Part shown: one piece after another, positions 22,735-36,354 of the stretch
Layout: every line of letters begins with the position of its first letter
How positions within the stretch are numbered: position 1 is the first letter of the stretch
From: Cannabis sativa
Taxonomy: Eukaryota; Streptophyta; Magnoliopsida; Rosales; Cannabaceae
Direction of reading: 5' to 3'
Length of the DNA: 64,000 nt
Assembly (NCBI RefSeq): GCF_029168945.1
Contig: NC_083601.1
Span: 73,459,595 to 73,523,594 of the forward strand
Program-made: the position numbers and the translations under genes
Notes under the pieces: generated by a model
Seen by the model: only the letters and a program-made list of their open reading frames with translations
Told to the model about the DNA's origin: nothing
The model's database searches: none

Positions 22735-22814
22735 TATGGCGTCGATTATTAGCTAGGAACCGACGCCATAGGGGTACCTATGGCGTCGGTTCCTAGCTAA
22801 TAACCGACGCCATA
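22735..22814. repeat. Right subterminal hairpin of the CACTA element
   Basis: Arms 22735-22772 and 22777-22814 (38 bp) are reverse complements with one mismatch around GGTACC. The core word is GGCGTCGGTT, where the left-end hairpin has GCCGTCGGTT. A further half unit lies at 22822-22841. Confidence 0.9.
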
Positions 22815-23033
22815 GGGGTACATATGGCGTCGGTTCATATAAACCCTTTAGCGTCGCCCTGATTAGCGTCGGTAGCAAATTTTGCAAAAACCGACGTTGA
22901 AAGGGCTTAAAAACCGCCTCTAAAGGGGGTTTTTGTAGTAGTGTTGATTAATTGAAAGGTAAATTTGAAGTTCCTTCATGCTTTAAGATTTTTATTATTA
23001 TTATTTTCCTTTTTTTCCAATCTATTTTTAAAG

Positions 23034-23113
23034 GATTTGAAGGCTTTCACTCATCTCACAATGTATATTCACAAGAAAGATACCTGAATTCATACGGACA
23101 AATCTTAATACAT
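23034..23113 (+). CDS. Candidate exon of an unrecognised host gene
   Basis: 80 bases bounded by a strong acceptor (pyrimidine tract then TTTTTAAAG) and the donor CAT|GTAAGTC. One frame is open: GFEGFHSSHNVYSQERYLN and further to ILIH. It links in phase to the next candidate exon at 33413, which ends EALRELF and a stop. The intron between them, after removing element B and one target copy, would be about 105 bases with CTAAC and TGTACAG signals. I do not recognise the protein. Upstream exons are not found; the CACTA element lies on that side. Confidence 0.4.
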
Positions 23114-23196
23114 GTAAGTCAAGTTGAACATTTTTTTTTATTAATTTAAGGTTTTAATGGCATTACTTAATATATCACAATACTAACAATTGTTAG

Positions 23197-25108
23197 TGTT
23201 GGGAATTATTTTACCAGGATCTTAGATCTACTCACAAGTATGTTTATTAACATCCTAAATATGAACTTTCTAAAACGATAAATAAACACATATAAAGTTA
23301 AGAAAACCTTACATTGATGCAGCGGAATAAATGTCTCCTTCCACTCAGATCTCTAACCCTTGATTCCTTTACAGTAGCGAGTATAATCAAGATCTGAGCC
23401 CGAATCTCCTTCTTCTTCAAGCTTTGATCCTTCACAGTCTTCCAATCTATGATTGAGTTACTGCTTGCTGTGTGTGGGCACTTACTCTTTCACTAGGGTC
23501 ACGAAAAAGATGAAGGGAAAAGAGAGAGAGGTATTTCGGCCAAGGAATAGAAAGTGAGGGAAGGCTCAGTTTTTCTGAAGAGAGAAAATTCTGTCAGAAA
23601 GCTAATGAAAGCTTGTGTTGTGAATGAGCCATCACTTTCTATTTATAGGCAACTACTAGGTCTAGGTTTAGAATTATTTGGCATTAAAATAATGAAAATA
23701 ATAATTTGAAAAATCATCATTAAGTGGCCGACCATATGGTGTTATTGGGCCTTACTTAATTTTGCAATTTTATCAAATTTTATCTCTATTTTTTGAAAAA
23801 TGCCAATTTTCCAATTCTAACCTTTTAAATGCCAAAACTAATTATTTAATAACTAAAATAAATTATTAAATAATATTGTCATTTAATTTAATTATTAATT
23901 AGACATATAAAGTCTATTAATAAATAAATAAACCTAGAAAACTCTTTTCCTTACAATTTCACCCCTGCTTAGTGAAAATTCATAAAATCAGACATAGTCT
24001 AACTTTAGAATTATAATTGATCAATCACGAATCAATTAATGAGTCTTACAAGCAGAATGTTCTCAACTAGAATGGGGACCATGTATCTATATGCTGAGCT
24101 TCCAATAAGTGAACCAAATTTACCAAGTAAATTTCTACTTATTAATTCTTCGTTGAATCCACTCTTAGAACTTAGAATTGCACTCTCAGACTTATATAGA
24201 GCATATTGTATGTTTCACGATACCAATATACTATCTCATTTAACCATTGTTATAATCTTATTGTGATTTAAAGATCCTCTATATAGATGATTTACATCGA
24301 GATGGGATTTCTTTACCGTTCTCACCCCTCAATGTATTTTGCCCCTTAAAACACTTAGCTACCTGTAAATGGTGTTTAGTGATCTAATAATTAGTCAGTT
24401 AAACAAGAGCTCATCCATTTACTTCTATTTGCTAAGCTCGAAGGGAATCATCACTTGACTTCTATACACCAGTAGAAGCTATAGATTCCATATTTATGTT
24501 CAGCACTCCCACTCAATCATACTATCATGTTCCCAAAATATACGTATCACCCTGACCCGAAAGTAGGCTTAACTAATAAATCTAAGAACATGAATAACAC
24601 TCCTGAGTTGAGCCTAAGCATATCAGGATTTAGATTCTTTTAATCTTAAGATCAACTACTGATATTGACTTGGAAAGATATGTATAACGGTAAGTTTGTA
24701 ATATCTTAACTTAGTTGCAATATCGGTCCAGTCCAATGTATACTTCTTACATTCGAAACTAGTATACTTTACTAATGTCCTGGAAAGAACATAACACTTA
24801 CTCCAAGTGTAAGTACACATCATCGCTGATTATCACATTAGTGTAAATCCAATAACACTGATGAAACAGGGACCAAAACTTTTGATTCATATGATCACAA
24901 TCGCATTCCAGTGTGTTGACGATACTGTAATTGTGAATAAACATATGATCTGGATTTAACTAATTTTGTGTGTATGAATGTAATAAACATATTAAACATA
25001 TTAAACCATTAGCATGTAGAATTCATGCAAACATCAATCACTTCAAATTTCTTATGTTGATTACTAATCAGATTGTAAAGAGTTTTATTTAGGGCATAAA
25101 ACCCAACA
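23197..25108 (-). repeat. 3' LTR of element B
   Basis: TGTTGGG...CCCAACA ends on the plus strand, TATA box at 23639-23648. It differs from its partner near 23368-23384 (tttacagtagcgag against tttctgtagcagag), a change centred on CTG/CAG words. Confidence 0.92.
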
Positions 25109-26850
25109 AACTCCCACTTGCACTAATATAAAACAAACTGTGCAAATAAGTCAATCTGATGTCTTGATCTTCAGATCAAGTGTAGTATATTTGAATCCAT
25201 CCAAACTTCTGGAAACTAGTTCATAAATACTCTTATGAAACATCCTTTACTATATGCTTTACTCATCAAGGGATACTGAAATCTTTACTGTTTTAAAAGT
25301 ACATCTGAATTAGCAGAGGACATATCTCTCATATTTTAAAATATGTAATTGAGACAATACAGTGTAGACTTTTCTTCAGTGATATAACTTTCTGGTATTT
25401 TCGAATAGACCAAGTTATAGTTCTTCTCTGGTAGAGCTTGAATTATTATACAATAATTCCTCCACCCCCAAAGTAAGCACCAACTCATATAAATCGAAAT
25501 TAGATGGTGAGATACAAAGACAACTGATACACAGTTCCTTAATATCTGACATATAGATCACTTTCATAAATCCTTCTTGAATATCTTCTAATGTTCCCTA
25601 TTTGATTACATCTCAGATAGCTCCCACTCAATAGCAGATGTCTGGTTAAATAATACTTTTAACCTCTGATTGTTTAGAGAGTTACCTAGTTGTGACTTTT
25701 GTATTAGTCTGAAACTTTAAGTTAAGACTAAGTCATCAACATAGCAGACTAGTATTTGAAGTGAAAAATTCATGCCAGAGATAAAGTAATCAAAATTAAG
25801 ATACCATCAAAATTTTATGAGGATTAAGAATTCTTGGTTCAAGTCATTCGAATGGACTGAACTAGAGTTCTTTATCTTATTCTCATAATTCTGATAAGCT
25901 ATACCTATCCATGTGAATGGTTAGATTTGCTTTTCAGTAGTGTTCTTAAGTACCTATCACAATTATCAACCTAATGAAGATGGGTATAGAATTTTAAAAT
26001 TCTCCCACTCAATTAAGGTAGTGTGAAACTTTAACAAAGAACTTTCAAAGGTATCGAACTTTTACTTACAACAGTAAAATCGAAATGGAACATACAATCA
26101 AGATAAAGAATTTATATTGACAATAGCTAACTCATTATATTACTTCTATGTTTAAACAAGATATGTGTTTCATAGGGAATTGTGGAATAGACTCCACCCC
26201 TAAGAATATACATATAGGGTACTATGGATAACCTCCACCCCTAAGTATATAGAGATTATGATCCACCCCTAAAGGTTGTAAAGATCATGATTCTCTAAGT
26301 GTGATAGAGTTTATGTGGAGTTGAATACTATCCAGAGTTCATTAGATATAAAAGATCGTTGAACTGCATAGTTTTCTTAACTTTTCTCCACCCCTATCAG
26401 ATCATAAGATCCTTTTATTAAACAAATTCTTAATAATTGTATGAGAATTAACAATTATTGATAAACATAGAAATAATTTCTAATGTTTATATAATATAAC
26501 TCTATGAAGAGTTGTAAATATTATAGAATTTGCATCAATAATAAAAACACTTACACATACAAACATACAAATATAATGTGGTAATAATTGATGAAGATAA
26601 AATTAATGAAGCTCAATCTCATAATTTGCAATAGGGAATTTTAAAAAAAACTTTATTAATAAAAAAAAATGTATTGCAACAATATGAGATAAATAGGGAT
26701 AAATATCCCTGACTAAAAATTTGAAATCCAAATTGTCTTTAAACTAAAACAATTAATTCAAAAAATAAATTGAAGAGCTTCATCTTCATCTGGACGATTT
26801 CACCCTTGGTCCAGCTTGCTGATCTAACTCAATTGAGTTCAAGTAGCTTG
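25109..26850 (-). pseudogene. Polypurine tract and decayed pol remnant of element B
   Basis: Begins with the tract at 25109-25119 and matches 3949-5690 of element A nearly base for base. No open frame of note. Same inference as for A. Confidence 0.5.
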
Positions 26851-26852
26851 GC

Positions 26853-26952
26853 CTATAAGAAGAAGAAAACAAATAAACAAAGTTAGTCCAGAATCATAAA
26901 TCCAATTGGATAATAATTCACTAAAACTCTTAAAGTTTATAAATGGAAATAC
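26853..26952 (-). other. Candidate intron at the end of gag (element B)
   Basis: Same 100-base intron as in A, with donor AG|GTATTT, CTAAC branch word and CTTCTTCTTATAG acceptor all kept. Conservation in a second copy supports it, though A and B share recent ancestry. Confidence 0.55.
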
Positions 26953-27788
26953 CTTGTTTCTTTGCAAGAAGTTTAGGACACTGGGGTTTCCAATGACCTT
27001 TTTCATTGCAGTGGAAACACTTTCCTTTAAGTGTAGCATCACCAGAAGGAGCAGCCTTTTTCATGGCTTTTGCTCGCTTCTTGGTGTTCTTCCACTTCTT
27101 CTTCGATTTGGGCTTTGAAGCAGAGGCAACATTTGCTTCAGGTTTTATCGTCCCATTACAATTACCAGGATTGTGAGGTTTACTCCCTTTCTTCTTGGGT
27201 CCTCCAATCAAATTTTCATAAGTTTGAAGGTCATTGACTAATTCATAAAAGTCAATTTCCTTCTTATTCATGACATAATTTGACGTATATGGTAGAAATG
27301 CTGGAGTCAGGCTATTCAAGATAAGACTAACTTGAGTAGCACTGTCCATTTCAGCACCATGATCCTGGGCTTCTTGGAAATAACTGGACATGAGGAGGAC
27401 ATGATCACGCACATTTTGATGAGGTTCCATCCGTGCGTTAATGTACTTCTTAGTCGCGTCAAAGCGTGATTGAAGTGATGCCTTACCGAATAGCTCATTT
27501 AACTTCGTCATAACTTCAGCAGCCTTCTCAGTTTTAGAAAACCGAGTTTTGAGGGTGTCAACCATGCTAGAAAGCATAAAGTATAGAGCTTTGTCATTTG
27601 CCTTACGCAACGCTCATACTTTTCTTTCACGGCTTTGGATGCATTGTCCCTGTGCACTTCGGTGACGGCTCAGTTAAAACAAACAAGGCACTTTCTCCTA
27701 TGAGAGCAATATTAATGTTCTCATTCCATTTATTAAAGTTAGATCCATTCAGCTTATTTTCAGTCAACAGTGATAACATGGGATTCAT
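26930..27788 (-). pseudogene. Gag of element B, frameshifted near its N-terminus
   Basis: 226 codons from an internal Met at 27610 match the Gag of A, with capsid core, basic region and the same CCHC knuckle. The expected start ATG at 27788 lies in another frame. Two single-base losses against A, near 27598-27612 and 27640-27665, shift it. Both fall at CTG/CAG words (ctttctgcc to ccttacgc; cttcaggtg to cttcggtg). They may be true mutations or sequence errors at methylated CNG sites. If real, B makes no full Gag. Confidence 0.75.
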
Positions 27789-30700
27789 TTTGACAAAACA
27801 GGATACTACAAAATAATAGAAATCAACAAATAGAAATTAATAATGGTTTAACACACAAAAACAATTCAGAAATTATAAGCACATAGCAAGTAGGAATGAT
27901 ATGAGAAAATACTTAAAAATTCAATCCTAAATAATTTCCAAGGTTTTCAACAAACTGATATCAGTGTCCCGTTTAGGCGAGAGTCAAAGCTACCATCCAT
28001 TGAATAGAGTTGTCAGCTCATCTAAAATGTTAAACATTCTAGCAACCTTTTATTCGATCAAGATCAGAATCCAGCGTTGTCCCGTTTAGGCAAGAGTCAA
28101 GGCTATTCTATCTCATGAGCTTCTACCATTGTTTCGCAATTTGCAAGTCAAATATGGTCGCCACCATTAGGGTGATCTATACCATATAAAACACTTACAA
28201 ACCACTTATCATGCGAGATTAAACGGTGCGAAATTGCTAATGAACGTTCCTCCATTAGGGAGGATTACTCACTAAAACAAACGCGGTGTAAAACCCACAA
28301 TGGAGATCGAATATCTTAATAATAATAAAGCTCATTATTTAAAATGTATTTTCTTTATTATTCTAATAAATAAATCTCATTAAATTCTAAATTAAGAATT
28401 AAAATTCAAAAATAAGAATTTAATATAATATTTATAAAATTATACTTAGATGGTGATTGAAATAAAATTAATTATTTCCATCTCAGTAATAATCTTAAAT
28501 ATAAATATTAAGGAAATTAATTTAAGTTGAATTAAATAAATAATTAGCAACTTAAAAATTTCCTTTGAGAATATATTTATTGGGTTCGAAAGTATATAAA
28601 ATATACAATTTTCGAAAAATAATAAAAATAGAAAAGAAATACTTCAAGCAAAAATATCACCTATCTAGATTTTCTTTTGACTAGTTAATTCAATTTCTAA
28701 TAGTATATATATATATATATATATATTTTAAATTCATTTATTTTAAATTAATCAATTAGATGAAAAAATCATTGATTGTAGTTGGTCCAAGAATTAATTA
28801 AAATAAATAATTAATTTACAACTCAATCTATTTTTCAAAATAAAAAATTCGAAAATATTGCATAAATAAAATGCAATTTTTGAAATTGATTAATAAAATA
28901 AAGAAAAATATATATATTGAAAATTATTTAAATTTAAGTTGAAAAATTAAATTTCAACCTAAAAAATAATTTTCTATTTAATTAAGTGTCATGAAAGATC
29001 AATAAATATTTAAGTATCATGATGAAAATCAACTTAGATATTTAGATTTTTCAACTTAATTAAATGTATTAAATTCAAGAAATAATAATTAAGTGTAGAG
29101 AAGGCTTAATTATTAATTTCTAATTAATACTAGGAAAAATATACTTAATAAAATTGTACCAAAATTAATTATTTAAATAATTAATTTCACAAAGTATGAT
29201 TTTCCTATTTAAATATTAGAAATAATAAGTAGTCTAGAAATTACTATCTAGAAAATATCTTATTTGACTAAGTATCTTTTCAAAATTTGAAAAATATCTA
29301 ATTTAAGTTATATAGAAAAAATCTAAAACTTAAATAATTTCAAATCTAGATTTAATTAAATATCACAAATTAAGTTGTAACCACTTAATTTTGAAGATAT
29401 CTTTTGAAGTTAATATTTGAAAAGATATTAACCAAAAATATCTAAGATATTCCATTTCAAGTTAATATTTGAAAAGATATTAACTAAAAAAAAAATATCT
29501 TAAGAATCTTTAATAACTAATGCCTAAGATTCCTCAACTTGATTTAAAATTTAAATCAAATATTCAAATTTAAGTTAGATAAGAAAAATCAGTTGATACA
29601 ACTAATTTATAACTTAAATAGGAATATTTAATTAAATAAGCTCCAGAAAGAATCTTAGTTAGTTAAAATTCTATATTTAATTAAATACAAGAAAAATACA
29701 AATAGTTTGTCTAGAATTAATATCTAGAACTAAAAGTGTTTTTCTTAAAATTAACTTTAAAATATTAAAATGAAAATAAATTTCATATATTTTAAAAGTT
29801 AATTATGTTGCTAATTCAATTTTATTAGGTCAAACTAATATAATTAACCTAGTACAGTTATTCAAATCAGGCAAATGGGCCTTCACAATTGGGGTAGTTC
29901 ATGTGAGGGGGTGCTGGGTTCAGTATGTCGTACCCACTTCTATGGCTCCCAACTCTCACACAAGGCCCAAAAGAGAGGAATTTAACCTTAAAATGAATAA
30001 CTGTTATTAATTGAATAGGTCCAAAAACTAAATGGACCTAAATAAAATCTATCATGGTGTGACATTTTATTTAGCAACAACCTATATGCATATATATAAT
30101 AAGATAAACATATAGGCTCACACAGGCACACTTTGGATGGATCCTATCATGTTGCTAGGTCATACACAGATGAAAGAAGATTGTAAAATTTACCTGTTAC
30201 AAATTATTAACTTGACCAAGGGAGCCATCAGATCATTAGATCTGGCAAAAGGTAACCATGGCTATTTGCAATCAAGTAATAATAGGTTTTTAAAACTTAC
30301 ACATAAGCTAAAAACACATACTCCTGCAACAAGGTTAGCTGGATAGATGGAAGTAGGATTTATTTAATTTTAAATAAATAATTTCGAAAAATAAATAATT
30401 AAATAATAAAAAAAATTTAATTAATTTCGAAAAATAAGAAAAAATAAAAAAAATTAAATTTAAATTTCGAATTTATTAAAAAATAAATATTTAAAATTAA
30501 ACCTACTATTTTGAAAAATTAGGTTTCAACCAACCTAAATATCATTTCAAAATTTGCTAACTACTTTTAAAAATTAAATGTTATTTTAAAAATAAAAATT
30601 AAATAAAAATTAGAAAAGCTAAATGAAATATCTTTTCAGATTTTTAAATTTAATTTAAATAAATAAAATAACAAAATTTAAATGTTAGCAAAATATCTTA

Positions 30701-31454
30701 TATCTATTTAAAATTACATGATTATAAATATCTTATTTTAAATTTAAATAAGGTCAAAATATCTAAAAAGATTTAATTAAAAAATCTTAAAAGATAAGAT
30801 ATTTTTAAAATATCTTAAAAGATAAGATATTTTTAAAATATCTTAAAAGATATTATAAATATCTTAAAAGATATTATAAATATCTTATAAAATCTGACCT
30901 TAAATTTTAAAAAAAATATAATCAAATTTAAAAATAAGATAGATTTTTAAGCAAAAAGATAAATACTAATTCTATTCAAATTCAAATTACACTAATATCT
31001 TGAATTAAATTAAAAAAATATTAAATTAATTCAAAATGATAATTAGAATTGAATTAGGAATAGTAATAGTATATATACAAAACCATACAAAAAATTGGAA
31101 GTTAATTCCATGAAAAAGTATGAAAAATTGAAAAAAAAAGAAAAAATTCGAAACTGTACGGACAGTTCTGCGATCGTAGGAAAATATCAGCACAACCCCG
31201 ATTTTGTCAAATCTTCAAAAAATCATAACTAATTCAAATAAAATCTAAATTGAGTTCTGTAAAAGGCTAACTTGCTTAATTTTTTCCATACTATCCAATA
31301 AAAATAATTATAGAAACAAAATCACAATTATTTTTCACGAGAATTTCACAAACATCAATCAATCATCAAATAACACTCAATACAACATGATACCATCTAA
31401 AAAACATACAAACAATCGTTTTAAAGTCCAAATTACATGCAAGTAAATCAATTA
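27789..31454 (-). other. A/T-rich leader of element B
   Basis: Homologous to 6631-10255 of A. It keeps the 22-bp direct repeats (27966-27987, 28078-28099), the two same-loop hairpins (about 28155-28265) and the GC island (29853-29980). A (TA)n run lies at about 28703-28726, and a local repeat of AAGATATT words lies at 30790-30895, longer than in A. The small plus-strand open frame at 30137-30346 looks like chance. Confidence 0.65.
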
Positions 31455-31471
31455 CCATGGCTCTGAGGCCA
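31455..31471 (-). other. Primer-binding site of element B
   Basis: TGGCCTCAGAGCCATGG on the minus strand, two bases from the LTR; identical to that of A. Confidence 0.75.
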
Positions 31472-31473
31472 GT

Positions 31474-33385
31474 TGTTGGGAATTATTTTACCAGGATCTT
31501 AGATCTACTCACAAGTATGTTTATTAACATCCTAAATATGAACTTTCTAAAACGATAAATAAACACATATAAAGTTAAGAAAACCTTACATTGATGCAGC
31601 GGAATAAATGTCTCCTTCCACTCAGATCTCTAACCCTTGATTCCTTTCTGTAGCAGAGTATAATCAAGATCTGAGCCCCAATCTCCTTCTTCTTCAAGCT
31701 TTGATCCTTCACAGTCTTCCAATCTATGATTGAGTTACTGCTTGCTGTGTGTGGGCACTTACTCTTTCACTAGGGTCACAAAAAAGATGAAGGGAAAAGA
31801 GAGAGAGGTATTTCGGCCAAGGAATAGAAAGTGAGGGAAGGCTCAGTTTTTGTGAAGAGAGAAAATTCTGTCAGAAAGCTAATGAAAGCATGTGTTGTGA
31901 ATGAGCCATCACTTTCTATTTATAGGCAACTACTAGGTCTAGGTTTAGAATTATTTGGCATTAAAATAATGAAAATAATAATTTGAAAAATCATCATTAA
32001 GTGGTCGGCCATATGGTGTTATTGGGCCTTACTTAATTTTGCAATTTTATCAAATTTTATCTCTATTTTCTCAAAAATGCCAATTTTCCAATTCTAACCT
32101 TTTAAATGCCAAAACTAATTATTTAATAACTAAAATAAATTATAAAATAATATTGTCATTTAATTTAATTATTAATTAGACATATAAAGTCTATTAATAA
32201 ATAAATAAACCTAGAAAACTCTTTTCCTTACAATTTCACCCCTGCTTAGTGAAAATTCATAAAATCAGACATAGTCTAACTTTAGAATTATAATTGATCA
32301 ATCACGAATCAATTAATGAGTCTTACAAGTAGAATGTTCTCAATTAGAATGGGGACCATGGATCTATATGCTGAGCTTCCAATAAGTGAACCAAATTTAC
32401 CAAGTAAATTTCTACTTATTAATTCTTCGTTGAATCCACTCTTAGAACTTAGAATTGCACTCTCAGACTTATATAGAGCATATTGTATGTTTCACGATAC
32501 CAATATACTATCTCATTTAACCATTGTTATAATCTTATTGTGATTTAAAGATCCTCTATATAGATGATTTACATCGAGATGGGATTTCTTTACCGTTCTC
32601 ACCCCTCAATGTATTTTGCCCCTTAAAACACTTAGCTACCTGTAAATGGTGTTTAGTGATCTAATAATTAGTCAGTTAAACAAGAGCTCATCCATTTACT
32701 TCTATTTGCTAAGCTCGAAGGGAATCATCACTTGACTTCTATACACCAGTAGAACCTATAGATTCCATATTTATGTTCAGCACTCCCACTCAATCATACT
32801 ATCATGTTCCCAAAATATACGTATCACCCTGACCCGAAAGTAGGCTTAACTAATAAATCTAAGAACATGAATAGCACTCCTGAGTTGAGCCTAAGCATAT
32901 CAGGATTTAGATTCTTTTAATATTAAGATCAACTACTGATATTGACTTGGAAAGATATGTATAACGGTAAGTTTGTAATATCTTAACTTAGTTGCAATAT
33001 CGGTCCAGTCCAATGTATACTTCATACATTCGAAACTAGTATACTTTAGTAATGTCCTGGAAAGAACATAACACTTACTCCAAGTGTAAGTACACATCAT
33101 CGCTGATTATCACATTAGTGTAAATCCAATAACACTGATGAAACAGGGACCAAAACTTTTGATTCATATGATCACAATTGCATTCCACTGTGTTGACGAT
33201 ACTGTAATTGTGAATAAACATATGATCTGGATTTAACTGATTTTGTGTGTATGAATGTAATAAACATATTAAACATATTAAACCATTAGCATGTAGAATT
33301 CATGCAAACATCAATCACTTCAAATTTCTTATGTTGATTACTAATCAGATTGTAAAGAGTTTTATTTAGGGCATAAAACCCAACA
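31474..33385 (-). repeat. 5' LTR of element B
   Basis: 1912 bp, TATA box at 31916-31925. It would drive the gag transcript toward lower coordinates, antisense to the putative host gene in which it sits. Confidence 0.92.
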
Positions 33386-33412
33386 GTTAGTTCTTTGTAT
33401 GTTTCTGTACAG

Positions 33413-33436
33413 GAGGCTTTAAGAGAGCTCTTTTGA
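33413..33436 (+). CDS. Candidate last coding segment of the host gene
   Basis: After the acceptor TTTCTGTACAG the frame reads EALRELF then TGA. It is in phase with the candidate exon at 23034-23113. The sequence after the stop (33437-33500) would be 3' UTR. Unrecognised; too short to test by eye. Confidence 0.35.
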   Translation, partial: EALRELF

Positions 33437-34078
33437 AGGACATATACTATCATTGTTCACAAATCTAACTTCTCTAAGAGACTTGTGAGTATTACCATAC
33501 TAAGTCTCACTTTCATATTTAAATTTTAACGTTAAGAGTGTGAATTAACAATTTAGTATTAAATTTATTACAATTTTATAACTACATAATCATTGCTTTT
33601 AATACATTAAAATAACATTTTAAGTATAAATATTTCTCTTTCAAACAAAACACACTATATTCCTTAAACAAAAAACATAGATAAAATCTAAAAAAAACTA
33701 TCAAAACCTTAAATAAAACTAACAATACGTGGTTAGGCACGTAACATCTATTTAGTATATATATATATATAAAACAAGAAAAGTCAAAATAAAAAAAAAA
33801 GGTGTGATAAGCATATATATATACATGCGCAATAATAATGTGTCAACACAGATAAATGTACGATCACATATACATATATGTATATATATATATATTAACA
33901 CCATTAAATAAAACCTCAATATATGTCATACGTATGTATAGGAGGGTCTAATAGAAAACTTGTGGCATTACCGAACTTGTGGCACAGACGATTATCGTCA
34001 AAGTTTGACAGTGGAAAACTCGTTATTAAAGAAATTCGTAAGTTTTCATCTAGTATATATAATATATATAGATATATT
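33437..34078. other. A/T-rich spacer between B and D
   Basis: Contains several (TA)n runs (about 33757-33770, 33817-33825, 33876-33896). Two small overlapping plus-strand frames run into the LTR of D and are not convincing. Nothing else recognised. Confidence 0.5.
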
Positions 34079-35962
34079 TGTTGGAAATTATTTTACCAGG
34101 ATCTTAGATCTACTCACAAGTATGTTGATTAACACCCTAAATATGAACTTTCTAAAACGATGAAATAAATACATATAAAGTTTAGGAAACCTTACATTGG
34201 GTGCATCGGAATATAATGACTCCTTCCGTTCAGATATCTAGACCTTGATTCCTTTCTGTAGTAGAGCATTATCAATATCTGAACCTGGATCTCTTTCTCT
34301 GAATCTTTAGTGCTGAAAGTCTTTCTTCACGATCTTCCTCACTATGGTTGAGGTATCACTTGCTGTGTGTGGGCACTACTCATACACTAAGAATTTTGAA
34401 ATTCAATGAAGAAGAAAGAGGAGAAGGGTGGTCGGCCAGATAGGGAGAGAGAAGGCTCAGTTTTTTTCTGAATCAGAAGTCAGAAGAAAAGTCTAGAAAT
34501 TTTAGTGTAAATTTCCTGAAGCCTTCACTATCTATTTATAGCATTCCACTAGGGTTAGGTTTGAATTATTTGGCATTAAAATAATGAAAATATCAGTTTA
34601 AAAATTCAAACGAAGTGATCGGCCATGTACAGTAATGGGCCTTACTTGGATTTTGCAGTTTTGTAAATACTGCACCTGATTTTCTCAAAAACGTCAATTT
34701 TCAAATTCAACCATTTAAATGCTAATTCTAACTATTTAATAACTATAAATAATTAATAAATAATATTGTCATTTATCATATTTATTAATTGAACCATACA
34801 AAGTATCATAATTAACAAATATGCCCCTAAAAATTCTTTCTTTACAATTTCGCCCTTACTTAGTGAAAAATTCAAAAATAGACATAGTCTAATTTGAGAA
34901 TTATAATTGATTAATCTATACCAATTATATGAGTCTTACAAGCAATATTATCTCAACTAGTGTGGGGACCATGGGTCTATATAACCGAGCTTCCAATAAG
35001 TAGATCAAGAATTTATTACTAAAATTCACTAACTTATTAATTCTTCGTTGAATCCACGCATAGAACTTAGAATTGCACTCTCAGTTATATAGAATGCTCT
35101 ATATGTTCCACCATATAGACACATCATTAGTTATCCATTGTTATAATCCTAATTTGATCAATAATCCTCTATATGAATGATCTACACTGTCAAGGGATTA
35201 GATTACCATTACACCCTACAATGTATTTAATCCTTAAAACACTTAACCCCGTATAAATGATATTTCAGCTTATGTGAAATGAGATCTCCACCATTTATTT
35301 TCGTTTGGTCAAGCTCGAAGAAGATCATCCTTTACTTACTATTCACCAGATAGAAGCTATAGATTCCATGTTTATGTTAGCGCTCCACTCAATTGCACTA
35401 CTGTGTTCCCAAAATGTACGTATCACCCTGACCTAAAAGTAGGCTTAATTAACAAATCAAAGAACACGAATAGCCTCTTGAGATTGAGCCTAATCATAAT
35501 AGGATTAAGATCATTTGATCTAGGATCAACTAGGCAATATTGACTTGAATAGATATTACGGTAAGTTTAATAAATCTAAGTAAAAGTTCAATATCGGTCC
35601 CTTCCGATGCATACTCCATGCATCCAACCTGAGCTTTACTTTAACCAATGCTCTGCAAAGAACATAACACTTCTCCAAATGCAAGTAAACACTGTTGTAG
35701 ATTATCATATCAGTAAAACCCCATGTCTGATAAATCTAGGAAACTTTATTCACATAGTCATGTTTACTTTCCAATGTGTTGACAGCACAATAAACAGGAT
35801 CAAGTATGTGAAAGGGGTTTCAGATGAATTTATACATTATGTACATATAATCATGAAATAAATGATGTGAACCATGCAACATTAAATGTTATTTCTGATC
35901 TATAATAATAAGTAAATTTGATTATATTGAAATGAGTTTTATTTAGGGCATAAAACCCAACA
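34079..35962 (-). repeat. 3' LTR of element D
   Basis: 1884 bp, TGTTGGAAATT...CCCAACA, TATA box 34532-34541. Close to the LTRs of C and E, more distant from those of A and B. Confidence 0.92.
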
Positions 35963-36354
35963 AACTCCCACTTGCACTAATATAAAACAAAATGTGCATT
36001 TCAAATAATTTCAACACCTTGATATACAAATCAAGTGTAGTAGTAGTAAACTCCTCGTAATAGGATCTGAAAGGTTGAATTAACCACAACCTTTTCTCCA
36101 CCATTACTCTTCCTTAATCACAAAATTATTGATAATGTGAAATTCCTCTCTATATGTCTACCCTCTTGGGATACTGGATTCTATACTTTTGGCAACTACT
36201 TTTGGTTAATAGGGAAATAACACTAGTAGTTTAGGCAATTTGGAATGGTGCTAAAAATGTATAGAACTTTCCTTAGACTGAATAAGTACCTTTCCTGTAA
36301 CTTTAACATTCAGTCCCTCTCTGGTGGACTAAGAGACTTCAGATAGGTTTTTAC

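Larger units (their letters stand above)
17755..22943 (+). mobile_element. CACTA DNA transposon with captured or residual Ulp1-like gene
   Basis: The right end reads CACTACTACAAAAACCCCC on the minus strand (ending at 22943), a canonical CACTA terminus, followed inward by TTTAGAGGCGGTTTTT. The left end has TTTAGAGGCGATTTTTT at 17776 preceded by a degraded CACCTA or CACCCACC, so the exact left edge is uncertain by about 5 bp. Subterminal repeats of the ACCGACGGCATAGG / CCGACGCCATAGG type sit at both ends, as CACTA transposases require. No TNPD-like transposase gene is present, so the element is non-autonomous. A clear 3-bp target duplication was not found because the left end is degraded. Confidence 0.8.
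23197..33385 (-). mobile_element. Complete gag-only copia-type element B
   Basis: 10,189 bp with LTRs of 1912 bp each (23197-25108 and 31474-33385) and a perfect 5-bp target duplication gttag (23192-23196 and 33386-33390). Order on the minus strand: 5' LTR, primer site, leader, gag, pol remnant, polypurine tract, 3' LTR. The two LTRs differ at few places by eye, so the insertion is fairly young. It is a sister of element A and sits in the putative last intron of a host gene. Confidence 0.93.
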
